Of a stretch of DNA of 21,125 bases, positions 1 to 8,200 are shown piece after piece (the first letter of the stretch is position 1; each line of letters begins with the position of its first letter). This stretch comes from CAYNTS01 sp964400495. GTDB lineage: Bacteria > Fidelibacterota > Marinisomatia > SCGC-AAA003-L08 > D37C17. The translations under genes were made by a program, and so were the position numbers. Location of the stretch: assembly GCA_964400495.1 (NCBI GenBank), contig CAYNTS010000039.1, positions 1 to 21,125 on the forward strand, read 5' to 3'. The notes under the pieces are model-generated. The model saw nothing but the letters and a program-made list of their open reading frames with translations, had not been told where the DNA came from and searched no databases.

Positions 1-1
1 A

Positions 2-1063
2 GAAAGTGATGGAGTGTGGGAGAGTCAACAAACAATTGGATATGGTGAAGAAAACATTGAAGTTATTGCTACTAAAATTGCAAATTCTACAATTCTTATT
101 GGATATCAAAGTGTTGGTATAAATGAATTGGCAACATACAAGCAAGAAAACGATGTTTGGGTAAAAAAAGATATAGTAACAGATTATTTGTATGGCGATC
201 TTTCAGATAACATAAATGAAATTACTATTTCATCAAATGGTGATGTTATTTTTTTAACTTCACCTATTCTATTATTTAGATATAATGGCACAGAATGGTT
301 ACAGGAAAATTTTGTTCTTACAGAATATATCCCACCGTATCACCGTCACGCAGGTTATTTTGTAGATGAAACGGCTTATATTTTAAGAGATTTTGATAAT
401 AATCAATTCACTTTTTATTTTCTTGATGCTTATGAATTTAATGATGAATCGCAATCTTGGGAATTTGCGTACCAAATTATGCCAAATGATACAACAACAA
501 ATCAACCAGAAAGTGTTTTTGGTTTCAGTTTAGTTGGTATTGATGATTATTTGTTTGTTGGTGAGCCGACAAAAGCAGGCCATGATAATCAGCATCATCA
601 AGGATATGTGAATGTTTATGAGAAGATAAATGATTCATATACTCAGGTTGATCGCTTACAAGCAAGTGATTCAGAGGAAGGTTTTAGTGATTATTTTGGA
701 AGTACTTTAGATGTATATGGTAATTATCTTATTGTTGGTGCGCCTTATGCGAATGATGCAGGAGCATCTTCAGGTGCAGTATATATTTTTGAAAATATTA
801 ATGGTGAATGGACTGAGATTAAAAAAATTATCTCATCTGACTTAAATATATTTGATAATTTTGGGTGGTCAAGTGCAATAAATGACGAATATTTTGTAGT
901 TGGAGCAATGGCTCGTGAAGGTTTAGAAGGTGGAGTATATTTTTATCGAATAGAAGATATGTTTCTCCATTCTGAATTTGCCGCAGACCGTTCTGATACT
1001 AGTTCTCCAAAAGTTATCCAGTTCAATTCGATTTGTATTGGAGATCCAACAAGTTATTTATGA
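2..1063 (+). CDS. Secreted FG-GAP repeat protein, 5'-partial, ends at premature TGA
   Basis: The reading frame is open to the left edge of the window (GAA at base 2), so the true start lies upstream; GTG at 14 is only the first start-like codon inside. It encodes beta-rich repeats of FG-GAP/integrin-propeller type: the blade motif 'DYFGSTLDVYGNYLIVGAP' near bases 690-750 is followed by AVYIFEN, and a second blade has 'DNFGWSSAINDEYFVVGA'. Such repeats form extracellular propellers on secreted or surface proteins. After the propeller the frame enters a PKD domain (VIQFNSICIGDPTSYL) and stops at TGA 1061-1063. The same frame then continues as DFGDG, the PKD signature, to base 1411. The gene is therefore either inactivated, subject to readthrough, or carries a sequence error. 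No signal peptide or ligand can be judged because the N-terminus is outside the window. Confidence 0.8.
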   Translation, partial: ESDGVWESQQTIGYGEENIEVIATKIANSTILIGYQSVGINELATYKQENDVWVKKDIVTDYLYGDLSDNINEITISSNGDVIFLTSPILLFRYNGTEWLQENFVLTEYIPPYHRHAGYFVDETAYILRDFDNNQFTFYFLDAYEFNDESQSWEFAYQIMPNDTTTNQPESVFGFSLVGIDDYLFVGEPTKAGHDNQHHQGYVNVYEKINDSYTQVDRLQASDSEEGFSDYFGSTLDVYGNYLIVGAPYANDAGASSGAVYIFENINGEWTEIKKIISSDLNIFDNFGWSSAINDEYFVVGAMAREGLEGGVYFYRIEDMFLHSEFAADRSDTSSPKVIQFNSICIGDPTSYL

Positions 1064-1411
1064 GATTTTGGTGATGGTGCAACAAGTACAGAAGAAAATC
1101 CTATTCATGAATTTGCTATCAGTGGTGATTATACAGTATCTCTTACAATTAGCGACGATGAATCCACTGATATTTGTGTGAAAGAAAATTATGTTTATGT
1201 TAATTCTGAGTTGGTTTGGGGTGATGTAACATTTGATGGTGAAGTTAATGTATTGGATATACAAATTTTGGTTAATTTTGTATTAGGTTTTGATAATCCA
1301 ACACAAGAGCAAGTATTGGTTGGAGATATGGATCAAAATGGCTCAATAAATATTTTAGATTTAGTTTATGTGGTTAATATTATCTTAGATGCTGATAATA
1401 ACCAAGAGTAA
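1064..1411 (+). pseudogene. Separated 3' part of the same gene: PKD remainder plus dockerin-like repeats
   Basis: This is in the same frame as the upstream part with no other interruption. It reads DFGDGATSTEENPIHEF...GDYTVSLTI, the second half of a PKD domain, then two dockerin-type calcium-binding repeats: GDVTFDGEVNVLDIQILVN and GDMDQNGSINILDLVYVVN, ending at TAA 1409-1411. Paired repeats of this kind commonly end secreted proteins of Marinimicrobia and related FCB bacteria, where they probably act as C-terminal attachment or sorting modules; cellulosome binding is not implied. The only candidate internal start is GTG 1178, which would yield just the dockerin-like module without export signals. 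It is most economical to regard this as the detached C-terminus of the upstream gene, translated only if the TGA is read through or is a sequencing error. Confidence 0.75.
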
Positions 1412-1604
1412 CCGGCGAGAACATTATATGCCCAATGAGTTGTCCCTTTTTTTCAGCAACCAATGAAATTATAGGGTTGGCTTGCTTGCGTAATGAATCT
1501 ACTAAATTTGCTTCATCCTGAGAAGAAAATACAGTACAATTTATCTCATGAATATTATCAAAATCTAAAGGGTTTTCACACCGAATAGTTAGAGTATTAT
1601 TCAC
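1380..1604 (-). pseudogene. Truncated GNAT N-acetyltransferase (YhbS-like), N-terminal remnant
   Basis: Starting at GTG 1604, which overlaps the stop of the preceding doxX gene, the product reads NNTLTIRCENPLDFDNIHE...VDSLRKQANPIISLVAEKKGQLIGHIMFSPVT. This matches the start of YhbS-type GNAT acetyltransferases: a beta strand, an R..E..D motif, 'VAEKKGQLIGHIMFSPV' as strands beta2-beta3. Family members run to about 165-175 residues and carry the acetyl-CoA loop (Q/RxxGxG/A) later; here homology stops after about 63 residues and the acetyl-CoA site is absent. The last residues (GYYQHLR) and the stop are simply the antisense of the dockerin gene end. The break lies at about 1405-1413, at the dockerin stop codon. 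An ATG at 1637 is also in frame but overlaps doxX by 41 bp. It is almost certainly nonfunctional. Confidence 0.7.
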
Positions 1605-2004
1605 TTTTGCAATATTTACATTCAATGTAGTTATCAATGCTGTATTTTCCTGCGCCCATAAAAATGAAGCTCACAAAAATGATAAGAGATTCAACTGCAT
1701 GCATTGGACTCCCTTGAGCTGATGTTACATGAAAAGTAATAGCACCTACCATTGTTAAAGCCAATAAGACTGAAGCCGTACGAGTGCATGCACCCAACAC
1801 CAACATTAGCCCACCAACACTTTCTGAAAATGCTGCCATGAATCCCCAAAATGCTGGAAAAAATGGAAAACCAACCATGCTTCCAAGCCCAGTCCATTTG
1901 TCCACACCACCCAATAGTTTTGGGTATCCATGCATTATAAATATTATTCCAAAACCAACACGAAGCAATAATATTCCTATATCTTTATTTAGTATGCTTG
2001 ACAT
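1597..2004 (-). CDS. DoxX family membrane protein
   Basis: The product is a 135-residue integral membrane protein of the DoxX/DoxD type with about four hydrophobic helices. Family signatures are RVGFGIIFIMHGYPKL near the N-terminus, then 'FPAFWGFMAAFSESVGGL' and 'LGACTRTASVLLALTMVGA'. DoxX proteins sit in the inner membrane and are linked to quinone-dependent redox or thiol/oxidative-stress processes, but the substrate of this subfamily is not known. I choose ATG 2004 over ATG 2055 because GAAAGGGG, a good Shine-Dalgarno, lies just upstream, and because 2055 would overlap the kinase gene by 35 bp whereas 2004 leaves 16 bp. It lies downstream of the kinase on the same strand, probably cotranscribed, and its stop overlaps the GTG of the truncated acetyltransferase. 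The C-terminal tail has two cysteines (ECKYCKSE). Confidence 0.85.
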   Translation of the reverse strand: MSSILNKDIGILLLRVGFGIIFIMHGYPKLLGGVDKWTGLGSMVGFPFFPAFWGFMAAFSESVGGLMLVLGACTRTASVLLALTMVGAITFHVTSAQGSPMHAVESLIIFVSFIFMGAGKYSIDNYIECKYCKSE

Positions 2005-2020
2005 TCTTTCCCCTTTCTTA

Positions 2021-3478
2021 TTAGTAATCAAAATCACTCCCTCCAATAAATTCACGTAAAATAGAAATCCCAGGTACTTTTTTTTCTTCCAATGGATTAA
2101 AGAAAGAGGTTAATGTGGACAACCGTTTAACCTCACTAAAGCATTCAAAATCTTTAGGAATATTGGAGAGTAAAAATGTACAATATTGTGCAAGTACTGG
2201 CAATTCATAAATGAGTGCAGAATTAAACATAAAGCCTGCCTCTTCCTGAAATGGAAAAATATTTTTTTCCTCTCCCATTCGAACTGATTTCCAACGTAAA
2301 ATGGTTTCTTCTGGGGTATACCCTCTAAATCGATGGTCTCTAACCATTCGTCGCATTAATCGATTGTCAGATGTTGAAAACCGATGGTCTCCATCAATAT
2401 TTAACTGGGTAATAGCACTCACATAAATCTTGTGTATATTTCCCTCAGCAATTCGTTTTGTGAGTTGTGGATTTAGTCCATGAATCCCCTCTATGATTAT
2501 ACATTGTTTATCTTCAAGTGAGATTGTATTTTGACAATCAATCCCTTTACCTGAATCAAAATTATATTTCCTCTTTGGAATAGCCTTTCCTTCCAATAAT
2601 GTGTGGATTCTGTCTGTTAACAATTCCGAATAAAGAACATCCAACGATTCAAAATTTTGCTCCCCATTTTCATTTGAAGGAATTTTATCCCGATCTACAA
2701 AGTAATCATCCATTGATATTTGGAGTGTGGATATTCCATTTACCTTTAAATGAATACTAAGTCTTTTAGCAAATGTAGTTTTCCCAGAAGATGATGGCCC
2801 AGCAATTGAAACAACTCGTTTTTCATTAAACAATTTTGAAATGGAATCAGCAATTTGACTTAATTTTTTCTCATGTAATCCCTCTGCAACCCAGATTAAA
2901 TCTTTGATTCCATTATATTCAATATGCTCATTCAATTTAGGAATACTTTCAATCCCTAAAATCTCACCCCATTGTTCATTTTCTTCAAATATATTAAACA
3001 ACATAGGTTTATCTTTAAATGTAGGAATAGAATGTGGAGATGAAATAGTTGGAAAACGTAATAACATTCCATTTTTATAGGGTATTAAATCAAACTGCTT
3101 CAGTTGGTTTTTGTCTAACATCATCGGTTCAATCTGATAATCCCAATAATCTTGAAACCTCACAATTGGAACAGGGCTAATCCCCCATTTTTTAATAATA
3201 GCTGGCTTATTAGATAATCCAGATGATTCAAATTTATTCAGCACCCATTCTTTTGGTTTTTCAGTTAATTTAATAGGTGAATCATTTACAATCCACTCTG
3301 TAATTTGATGTTTCAATTTTGAAACATGTGTATGAGGAATGGGCGACCAATCATGGTGATGGCAAAATAATCCATCTGCAAACGAATGTTCAATTACAAG
3401 TGGCGGTGTAGAAAATAAGTGCCTATATGCAGATGACAATAAAAATGTTAAAGTTGCTTGTTGAGCATTAATATTCAA
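2021..3478 (-). CDS. Nucleoside (uridine) kinase-like protein with N-terminal ThrRS-type SAD-like domain
   Basis: The product has 485 residues. Residues about 220-430 form a P-loop phosphoribulokinase/uridine kinase domain: Walker A GPSSSGKTT at 227-235, SMDDYFVDRDKIP at about 255-267 and IIIEGIHGLNP at about 328-338. The expected reaction is ATP-dependent phosphorylation of a nucleoside or similar small molecule in the cytoplasm; the exact substrate is unknown. Residues 1-70 (LLSSAYRHLF, HSFADGLFCHHH, PHTHVSKLKHQI) resemble the second additional domain of threonyl-tRNA synthetase, as in the UMPK-like nucleoside kinases of Clostridia and Bacteroidetes. No TGS domain precedes it. The start is TTG 3478: no in-frame ATG is near, an in-frame TAG lies 12 nt upstream, and AGGA stands 7 nt before the TTG. 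It is first gene of a small operon with doxX. Confidence 0.85.
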   Translation of the reverse strand: MNINAQQATLTFLLSSAYRHLFSTPPLVIEHSFADGLFCHHHDWSPIPHTHVSKLKHQITEWIVNDSPIKLTEKPKEWVLNKFESSGLSNKPAIIKKWGISPVPIVRFQDYWDYQIEPMMLDKNQLKQFDLIPYKNGMLLRFPTISSPHSIPTFKDKPMLFNIFEENEQWGEILGIESIPKLNEHIEYNGIKDLIWVAEGLHEKKLSQIADSISKLFNEKRVVSIAGPSSSGKTTFAKRLSIHLKVNGISTLQISMDDYFVDRDKIPSNENGEQNFESLDVLYSELLTDRIHTLLEGKAIPKRKYNFDSGKGIDCQNTISLEDKQCIIIEGIHGLNPQLTKRIAEGNIHKIYVSAITQLNIDGDHRFSTSDNRLMRRMVRDHRFRGYTPEETILRWKSVRMGEEKNIFPFQEEAGFMFNSALIYELPVLAQYCTFLLSNIPKDFECFSEVKRLSTLTSFFNPLEEKKVPGISILREFIGGSDFDY

Positions 3479-3520
3479 TGATAATTCCTAAATACATCAT
3501 GGTTTTCGATGGTGAATATA

Positions 3521-3544
3521 GTTAATTTTGTCAATTAAATTAAC
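3521..3544. promoter_or_regulatory. Inverted repeat in divergent intergenic region (possible operator)
   Basis: GTTAATT (3521-3527) and AATTAAC (3538-3544) form a perfect 7-bp inverted repeat with a 10-bp spacer, centred in the 87-bp gap between the divergently transcribed kinase and Eis-like genes. This size and position fit a dimeric regulator site or overlapping promoters. The arms are AT-only apart from one G/C pair, so in this AT-rich genome chance is a real alternative. Confidence 0.2.
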
Positions 3545-3565
3545 ATAAAACAAGATGGGATTGAG

Positions 3566-4792
3566 ATGAGCTTTAGACAATATAATTCAAAGACAGACAA
3601 AGAAGCAGTACACCAAATTTGGCGAGAAATTGGGTGGATTGAATCTGGTAAAGAAAAAGTAATGGATACCTTTCTTGACGGTAATTCCGTGTGGGTTGCT
3701 GATATTCAATCCTCTCCCGAATGTCTTGTAGCTAGTAGTATGGGCGAGATGCAATATCATAAAAATACGATTCCATTTAACTGTGTAACAGCAGTATCTA
3801 CAAGCCATATTGCCCGCAGGCAGGGATTGGCAGGTCGCCTAACTGCACATGCCATTGCAGAAGAAGTAAACAATGGGTCAATTGTTTCTGCACTTGGGAT
3901 TTTTGACCAAGGGTATTATAATAAACTCGGTTTTGGAACGGGAGGGTACGAACATTTTATTAGTTTTGACCCATTAACTTTGATTATTGATAGAAAGCCA
4001 AAGATTCCTGCTCGATTAACTGAGAAAGATTTAGATAAAATTCATGTTTCTAGAGTAAGTAGACTAAAACATCATGGCTCTTGTACACTACCTTCCCCTA
4101 ATTCAACATTATCTGAAATTAAATGGGCTAATACATCATTTGGTTTAGGGTATTTTAATGAGCAAGATGAAATTACTCACCACCTATGGATGAGTAGCGA
4201 AAATGTTGAAACAGGTCCGTATGAAATTTTATGGATGGCATATCAAAATTGGGATCAGTTTTTAGATTTGTTAGCACTAATGAAGAGTTTGGGTGACCAA
4301 ATTCGAGTTATGAAATTAAATGAACCGACTGGAATTCAATTTCAGGACTTTCTTAAGAGACCATTCCATCATCAAGTGGTGAGTAAAAAATCAGACTTTT
4401 CTCAAACAAATAGAGCATTAGCATATTGGCAAATGCGTATAAATGATATTCCAAAATGTGTAGGTCTTAATCAATTTGATTGTGAACCAATTGAATTTAA
4501 TTTAAAATTAACAGATCCTATTGAATCATACTTAGATTCAAATGCTGATTGGAAAGGGGTTAGTGGAAATTATTTAATTAAATTGGGTAATAAATCATCA
4601 GCTATTATGGGTGAAAACAAAAAAACACCAACTCTTTCATGTTCGGTTGGTGCATTTACTCGTTTATGGCTCGGAGCAAACTCAGCATCGGGATTATCGG
4701 TTTCAGATGAGTTCAATGCACCTACTGAGTTAGTTTCAACATTGGACGATGTTTTTAGATTACCAACCCCTAAACCTGATTGGCAATTCTAA
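3566..4792 (+). CDS. Eis-like GNAT N-acetyltransferase
   Basis: The 408-residue product fits the Eis family: an N-terminal GNAT domain, a second degenerate GNAT domain and a C-terminal sterol-carrier-protein-like domain. The acetyl-CoA loop is RRQGLAG at 84-90, followed by GYYNKLGFGTGGYEHF, the typical strand/turn with tyrosines. The C-terminal region has SCP2-like strands (DWKGVSGNYLIKLGN, 'TPTLSCSVGAFTRLWLGA'). The chain ends in phenylalanine (PDWQF); in mycobacterial Eis the C-terminal Phe carboxylate acts as catalytic base, and this ending is kept here. Known Eis enzymes acetylate lysines or amines, including aminoglycosides, but the natural substrate here is not predictable. ATG 3566 is chosen; GGGA lies 5 nt upstream. 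The gene stands alone between divergent and convergent neighbours, ending 6 bp from the opposing DUF1761 gene. Confidence 0.85.
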   Translation: MSFRQYNSKTDKEAVHQIWREIGWIESGKEKVMDTFLDGNSVWVADIQSSPECLVASSMGEMQYHKNTIPFNCVTAVSTSHIARRQGLAGRLTAHAIAEEVNNGSIVSALGIFDQGYYNKLGFGTGGYEHFISFDPLTLIIDRKPKIPARLTEKDLDKIHVSRVSRLKHHGSCTLPSPNSTLSEIKWANTSFGLGYFNEQDEITHHLWMSSENVETGPYEILWMAYQNWDQFLDLLALMKSLGDQIRVMKLNEPTGIQFQDFLKRPFHHQVVSKKSDFSQTNRALAYWQMRINDIPKCVGLNQFDCEPIEFNLKLTDPIESYLDSNADWKGVSGNYLIKLGNKSSAIMGENKKTPTLSCSVGAFTRLWLGANSASGLSVSDEFNAPTELVSTLDDVFRLPTPKPDWQF

Positions 4793-4798
4793 GCTTGG

Positions 4799-5215
4799 TT
4801 ACCCCCAATACCCTAGTATTGCTCCCATCATTATAAAAGAAACAAAATAGTATCCAACATCAATGAGGTAGAGTTCAAAGGGTATTTTATCAAATACTAT
4901 TCTATGAATATTGGTAAGGGCAACAAATCCTAACCATCCCCAGAATCCAGCATTCAAGCCAGAAACTAAATTTGTTATTCCTTCAGATTCGTAATAAGAT
5001 TGACCATACACTACAAAGTGTTGCAATATATACGCAGTAAAAATTGATGTAACCCAAACAAATATAAGTTGGGATTTTGGGTGATTTTCTCCCGTTTCTG
5101 TTTTGCCTTTTAATTGCACCCACACATTACCAAATAACAAAGGTGAATACCAAAGTGCACCCAAAATTGTGTATGCAGTACCAGCTATTATTATAACCCA
5201 GTAATTAAATTCCAT
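4799..5215 (-). CDS. DUF1761 family small membrane protein
   Basis: The product has 138 residues and four hydrophobic segments. The N-terminal segment carries the DUF1761 signature GTAYTILGALWYSPLLFG followed by W; a middle stretch reads LNAGFWGWLGFVALTN, and the C-terminus is 'LIDVGYYFVSFIMMGAILGY'. DUF1761 proteins are about this length and are predicted inner-membrane proteins of unknown function. A Shine-Dalgarno (AAGGA) stands just before the ATG at 5215. It lies 54 bp downstream of the large metalloprotease/propeller/barrel gene on the same strand and may be cotranscribed, but no functional link can be inferred. Its stop lies 6 bp from that of the Eis-like gene, leaving no room for a conventional terminator between them. 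Confidence 0.85.
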   Translation of the reverse strand: MEFNYWVIIIAGTAYTILGALWYSPLLFGNVWVQLKGKTETGENHPKSQLIFVWVTSIFTAYILQHFVVYGQSYYESEGITNLVSGLNAGFWGWLGFVALTNIHRIVFDKIPFELYLIDVGYYFVSFIMMGAILGYWG

Positions 5216-5269
5216 TTTTATTCCTTTTGAATTTGATTTTTCTCCGTGACTTGGTTGCCCCGTGGTAAA

Positions 5270-8200
5270 TTAAAAGTCTAATCCAATAGTCAAATACCAC
5301 TGGCGACTAGAAATTGTCCCCTTATGTGGATTGTATTGCCAGGCATAATCCAGTTGCCAAGGTAACCCCAAAAATATAAAACGTGGACCAAATCCATACG
5401 ACATTATCCACCCTTCAGATATATTTTCATTCCAACTAGTTTCATCCCAAAATTCTGGATATGTGTCATTCCATGCAACACCAAAATCAGTGAAAAACAC
5501 TCCGTTAATTTGTCCTAAATATTTGATTGTTGGAAAATAATATAGTAGAAACGGCAACCGAAGTTCAAGGTTAACAAGTGCAACATGTTCACCCAATTTA
5601 GAAGCAATTTGATACCCCCGCAAGGGCATCACATATTCAGATAAAAATAAATCGACGGATTCATCATTGCTAACATTTGAAGCTATTAATGATGAATTAT
5701 TTGAAAATATCCAGGGGGTTCCACCCAGTCTAAATTGCCGAGGATCATCTCCCCAACTTTTACCACCAAAAATTCGTCCTGCTAGGCTAATTCCATTCCC
5801 GAGAGAAGCATATTTGCGTGCATCAAATGTAAATGATTGAAAAGATAAACCATCATTTCCCATTTTTGGAGCAATTTTTTGTTTCGCATAAATTCGAAAC
5901 CCGGAAACAGGGTACATATAACTCCAAAGCGTATTATCCCAAATATATTTAATAGACGGAATAGTAACATTAATTGATTCAGCCAAGTTGGGGTCTTCAT
6001 ATAAATTTCCTTCTTCGTCAATTGCAGTAAAAACATTGGTCGATAAATGATTTACCTCCAATCCACCTTCAATTCTATGAAACTTTGAAAAAGGTCTCTG
6101 TAATTTTATATCTGTTCCTAAGTTTTGATAAAGATATAAGGCATTAGAACTTAGATATTCATAAGCATAATGGTATAGTGATACATCCCAATCTGTTTTA
6201 TTTGGTAAGAATTGGTAGCGAATTAAATAATCTGATGTTTTAAAATTGACTTCCATCTCGGTTGCAAGTAAAATGCGATGGTTTCCAAGCATATCACTAA
6301 ACATGAAATATCCCATACCCTGTCCACCATAATTTGAATCAAATGACAACATAGCTTGGGCCAAGTCTAAGGAAAATTTTGTTTTGTAGGTTCTACTTAT
6401 GAACGAACCAGTACTATCGGTAAAACTACTTTTATCAAGTTCTACAATTTCTTCTTTTTTAGGTTTATCATTTTGGGCAAATCTATCAAACACATAATTC
6501 TTGTATTGATTGGTTTCTATCTGAGGTTTGACTTTCTCCTCTCGTAAAATTGATGGCATTTCACCTTCACTTATCCATTTTGAATTTTCTATTTTAATGT
6601 CATTGTTTAACTTTTCTAATGGATTTGATAGTGTGAAAATATCGTACCCACTTTTGTAAAATCCTGTAAAAATAAGCTGAGAATCATCGCCATTCCACGA
6701 AAGTTGTGTAATACCAGTAATTGTATTTGTAATAGGTTGGGATTTCCCATTGTGTAGCAAATAAATATTTTTCACACCCGTTTCATCATAAATATAAGCA
6801 ATGGTTTCCCCGTCTGAAGAATAACATGGATAGGATTCAGTAAAATCTGTTTTACTAATACGATTCATGTTATTGGTTTCAATATTGAGAGTATAAATAT
6901 CAATTTGGTCTGGATTATGATTATTGGGTAAACGTTTCATTCCAATGTGCAACACATCTTCTCTGTCAGAAATAAAAATAAGTGAATTTCCGTTGGGATG
7001 CCAAGATACTTGATCATCTGAAAACACATCGTTTGTAATATTAGTTAAGGACTTAGTGTCAACTTCAAAAATATAAATATCGCTTGCCATACCATCATTT
7101 CCAATAAATGCAATTTCATTTTTTATTGGGTTCCATGTTGGTCTAAAAATCCCCTCCATTTCAAATCGGTATTTCTGTTTATCCCCATTATTACAATTAA
7201 CAATAAACAAGGCATCTGACTTTCCTGATTTTGCTGCAAAAGCAATATGTTTATTATCGGGTGACCATGTAATTCCGGGTTTTAAAATATGAAGTTCTTC
7301 AAACTCACCGTTACGCTCACCCTTAATAATTTGTTTTATAAAATGACCATCTTCTGCTGAGATTAAATATAGCCCCATAGTACCTGACTTATTGGAGAAC
7401 ATGGCTATTTGACTACCATTGGGAGAAATTGCAGGTGCAATATTATACGAATTTTCCAATTTAACGTGATCTGTTAATTGTTGGAATTCATCCGCAATAT
7501 GCCTTCGGAAGGAAATATCTGGCCAATAGACTTCTTTTAAATATTGTTGCCATTGCTCGTTGAGGGTTTCTAAATCGATACTCAATGCTCGTTTAAATCC
7601 CTTTTCTATTGAGCGACTTTCCTTTATGCGATAAAAAATCTCTGCAATGGACTCCTCGCCCCACTTTTGTGTAATAAATTTCCAAACCGACTGACCCCCT
7701 CGATAGGCAAGGTATCCATTTAATAATTGAATACTTGGTATTTCGCGTCCATTGATGGTTAAATCACGCAACCACATATCAGAGTTGGTATCCCACCGGG
7801 TCGCTAAATATTCAGCAAGACCTTCATTCATCCAACCAGGAATCATTACACGGTTTGGATTTTGAACCATTGCATTATAATTTCCACCATATACCCCATC
7901 ATTTATAAATGCATGTACAAGTTCGTGGTGAATTACATGTCTAAATTCTTTCTGTGAACCATCAAAAGGAATTACAACACGATTCTTAAAAAGTTCAGTA
8001 ACCCCTCCAATTCCTTCAACCATATACGATGAAACCACATTGGTTTGTTGGAAGTCATTATGTGAATTGTACACAATAATTGCAACCCTGTTTTTAAGTC
8101 GCCAACCAATTAAATCTGCAATATGGAGGTATGCTTTTTCTGCTTCGGATGCTACAAATTCAGCGTGAGCTAGACCAGGGTCATAATAATAAATATCAAA

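Noticed and set aside
1061..1063. Genetic code with TGA read as tryptophan
   Set aside because: recO ends in TGA within an ATGA overlap, the other genes end in TAA or TAG, and tryptophan is encoded by TGG throughout. One TGA in a probably decaying gene does not support recoding.
1178..1411. Independent small dockerin-like protein from GTG 1178
   Set aside because: The frame is continuous with the upstream PKD half, there is no Shine-Dalgarno or signal peptide, and the GTG falls within the PKD-to-dockerin linker.
2005..2055. Longer DoxX start at ATG 2055
   Set aside because: It overlaps the kinase gene and lacks a ribosome binding site, while ATG 2004 has GAAAGGGG just upstream.
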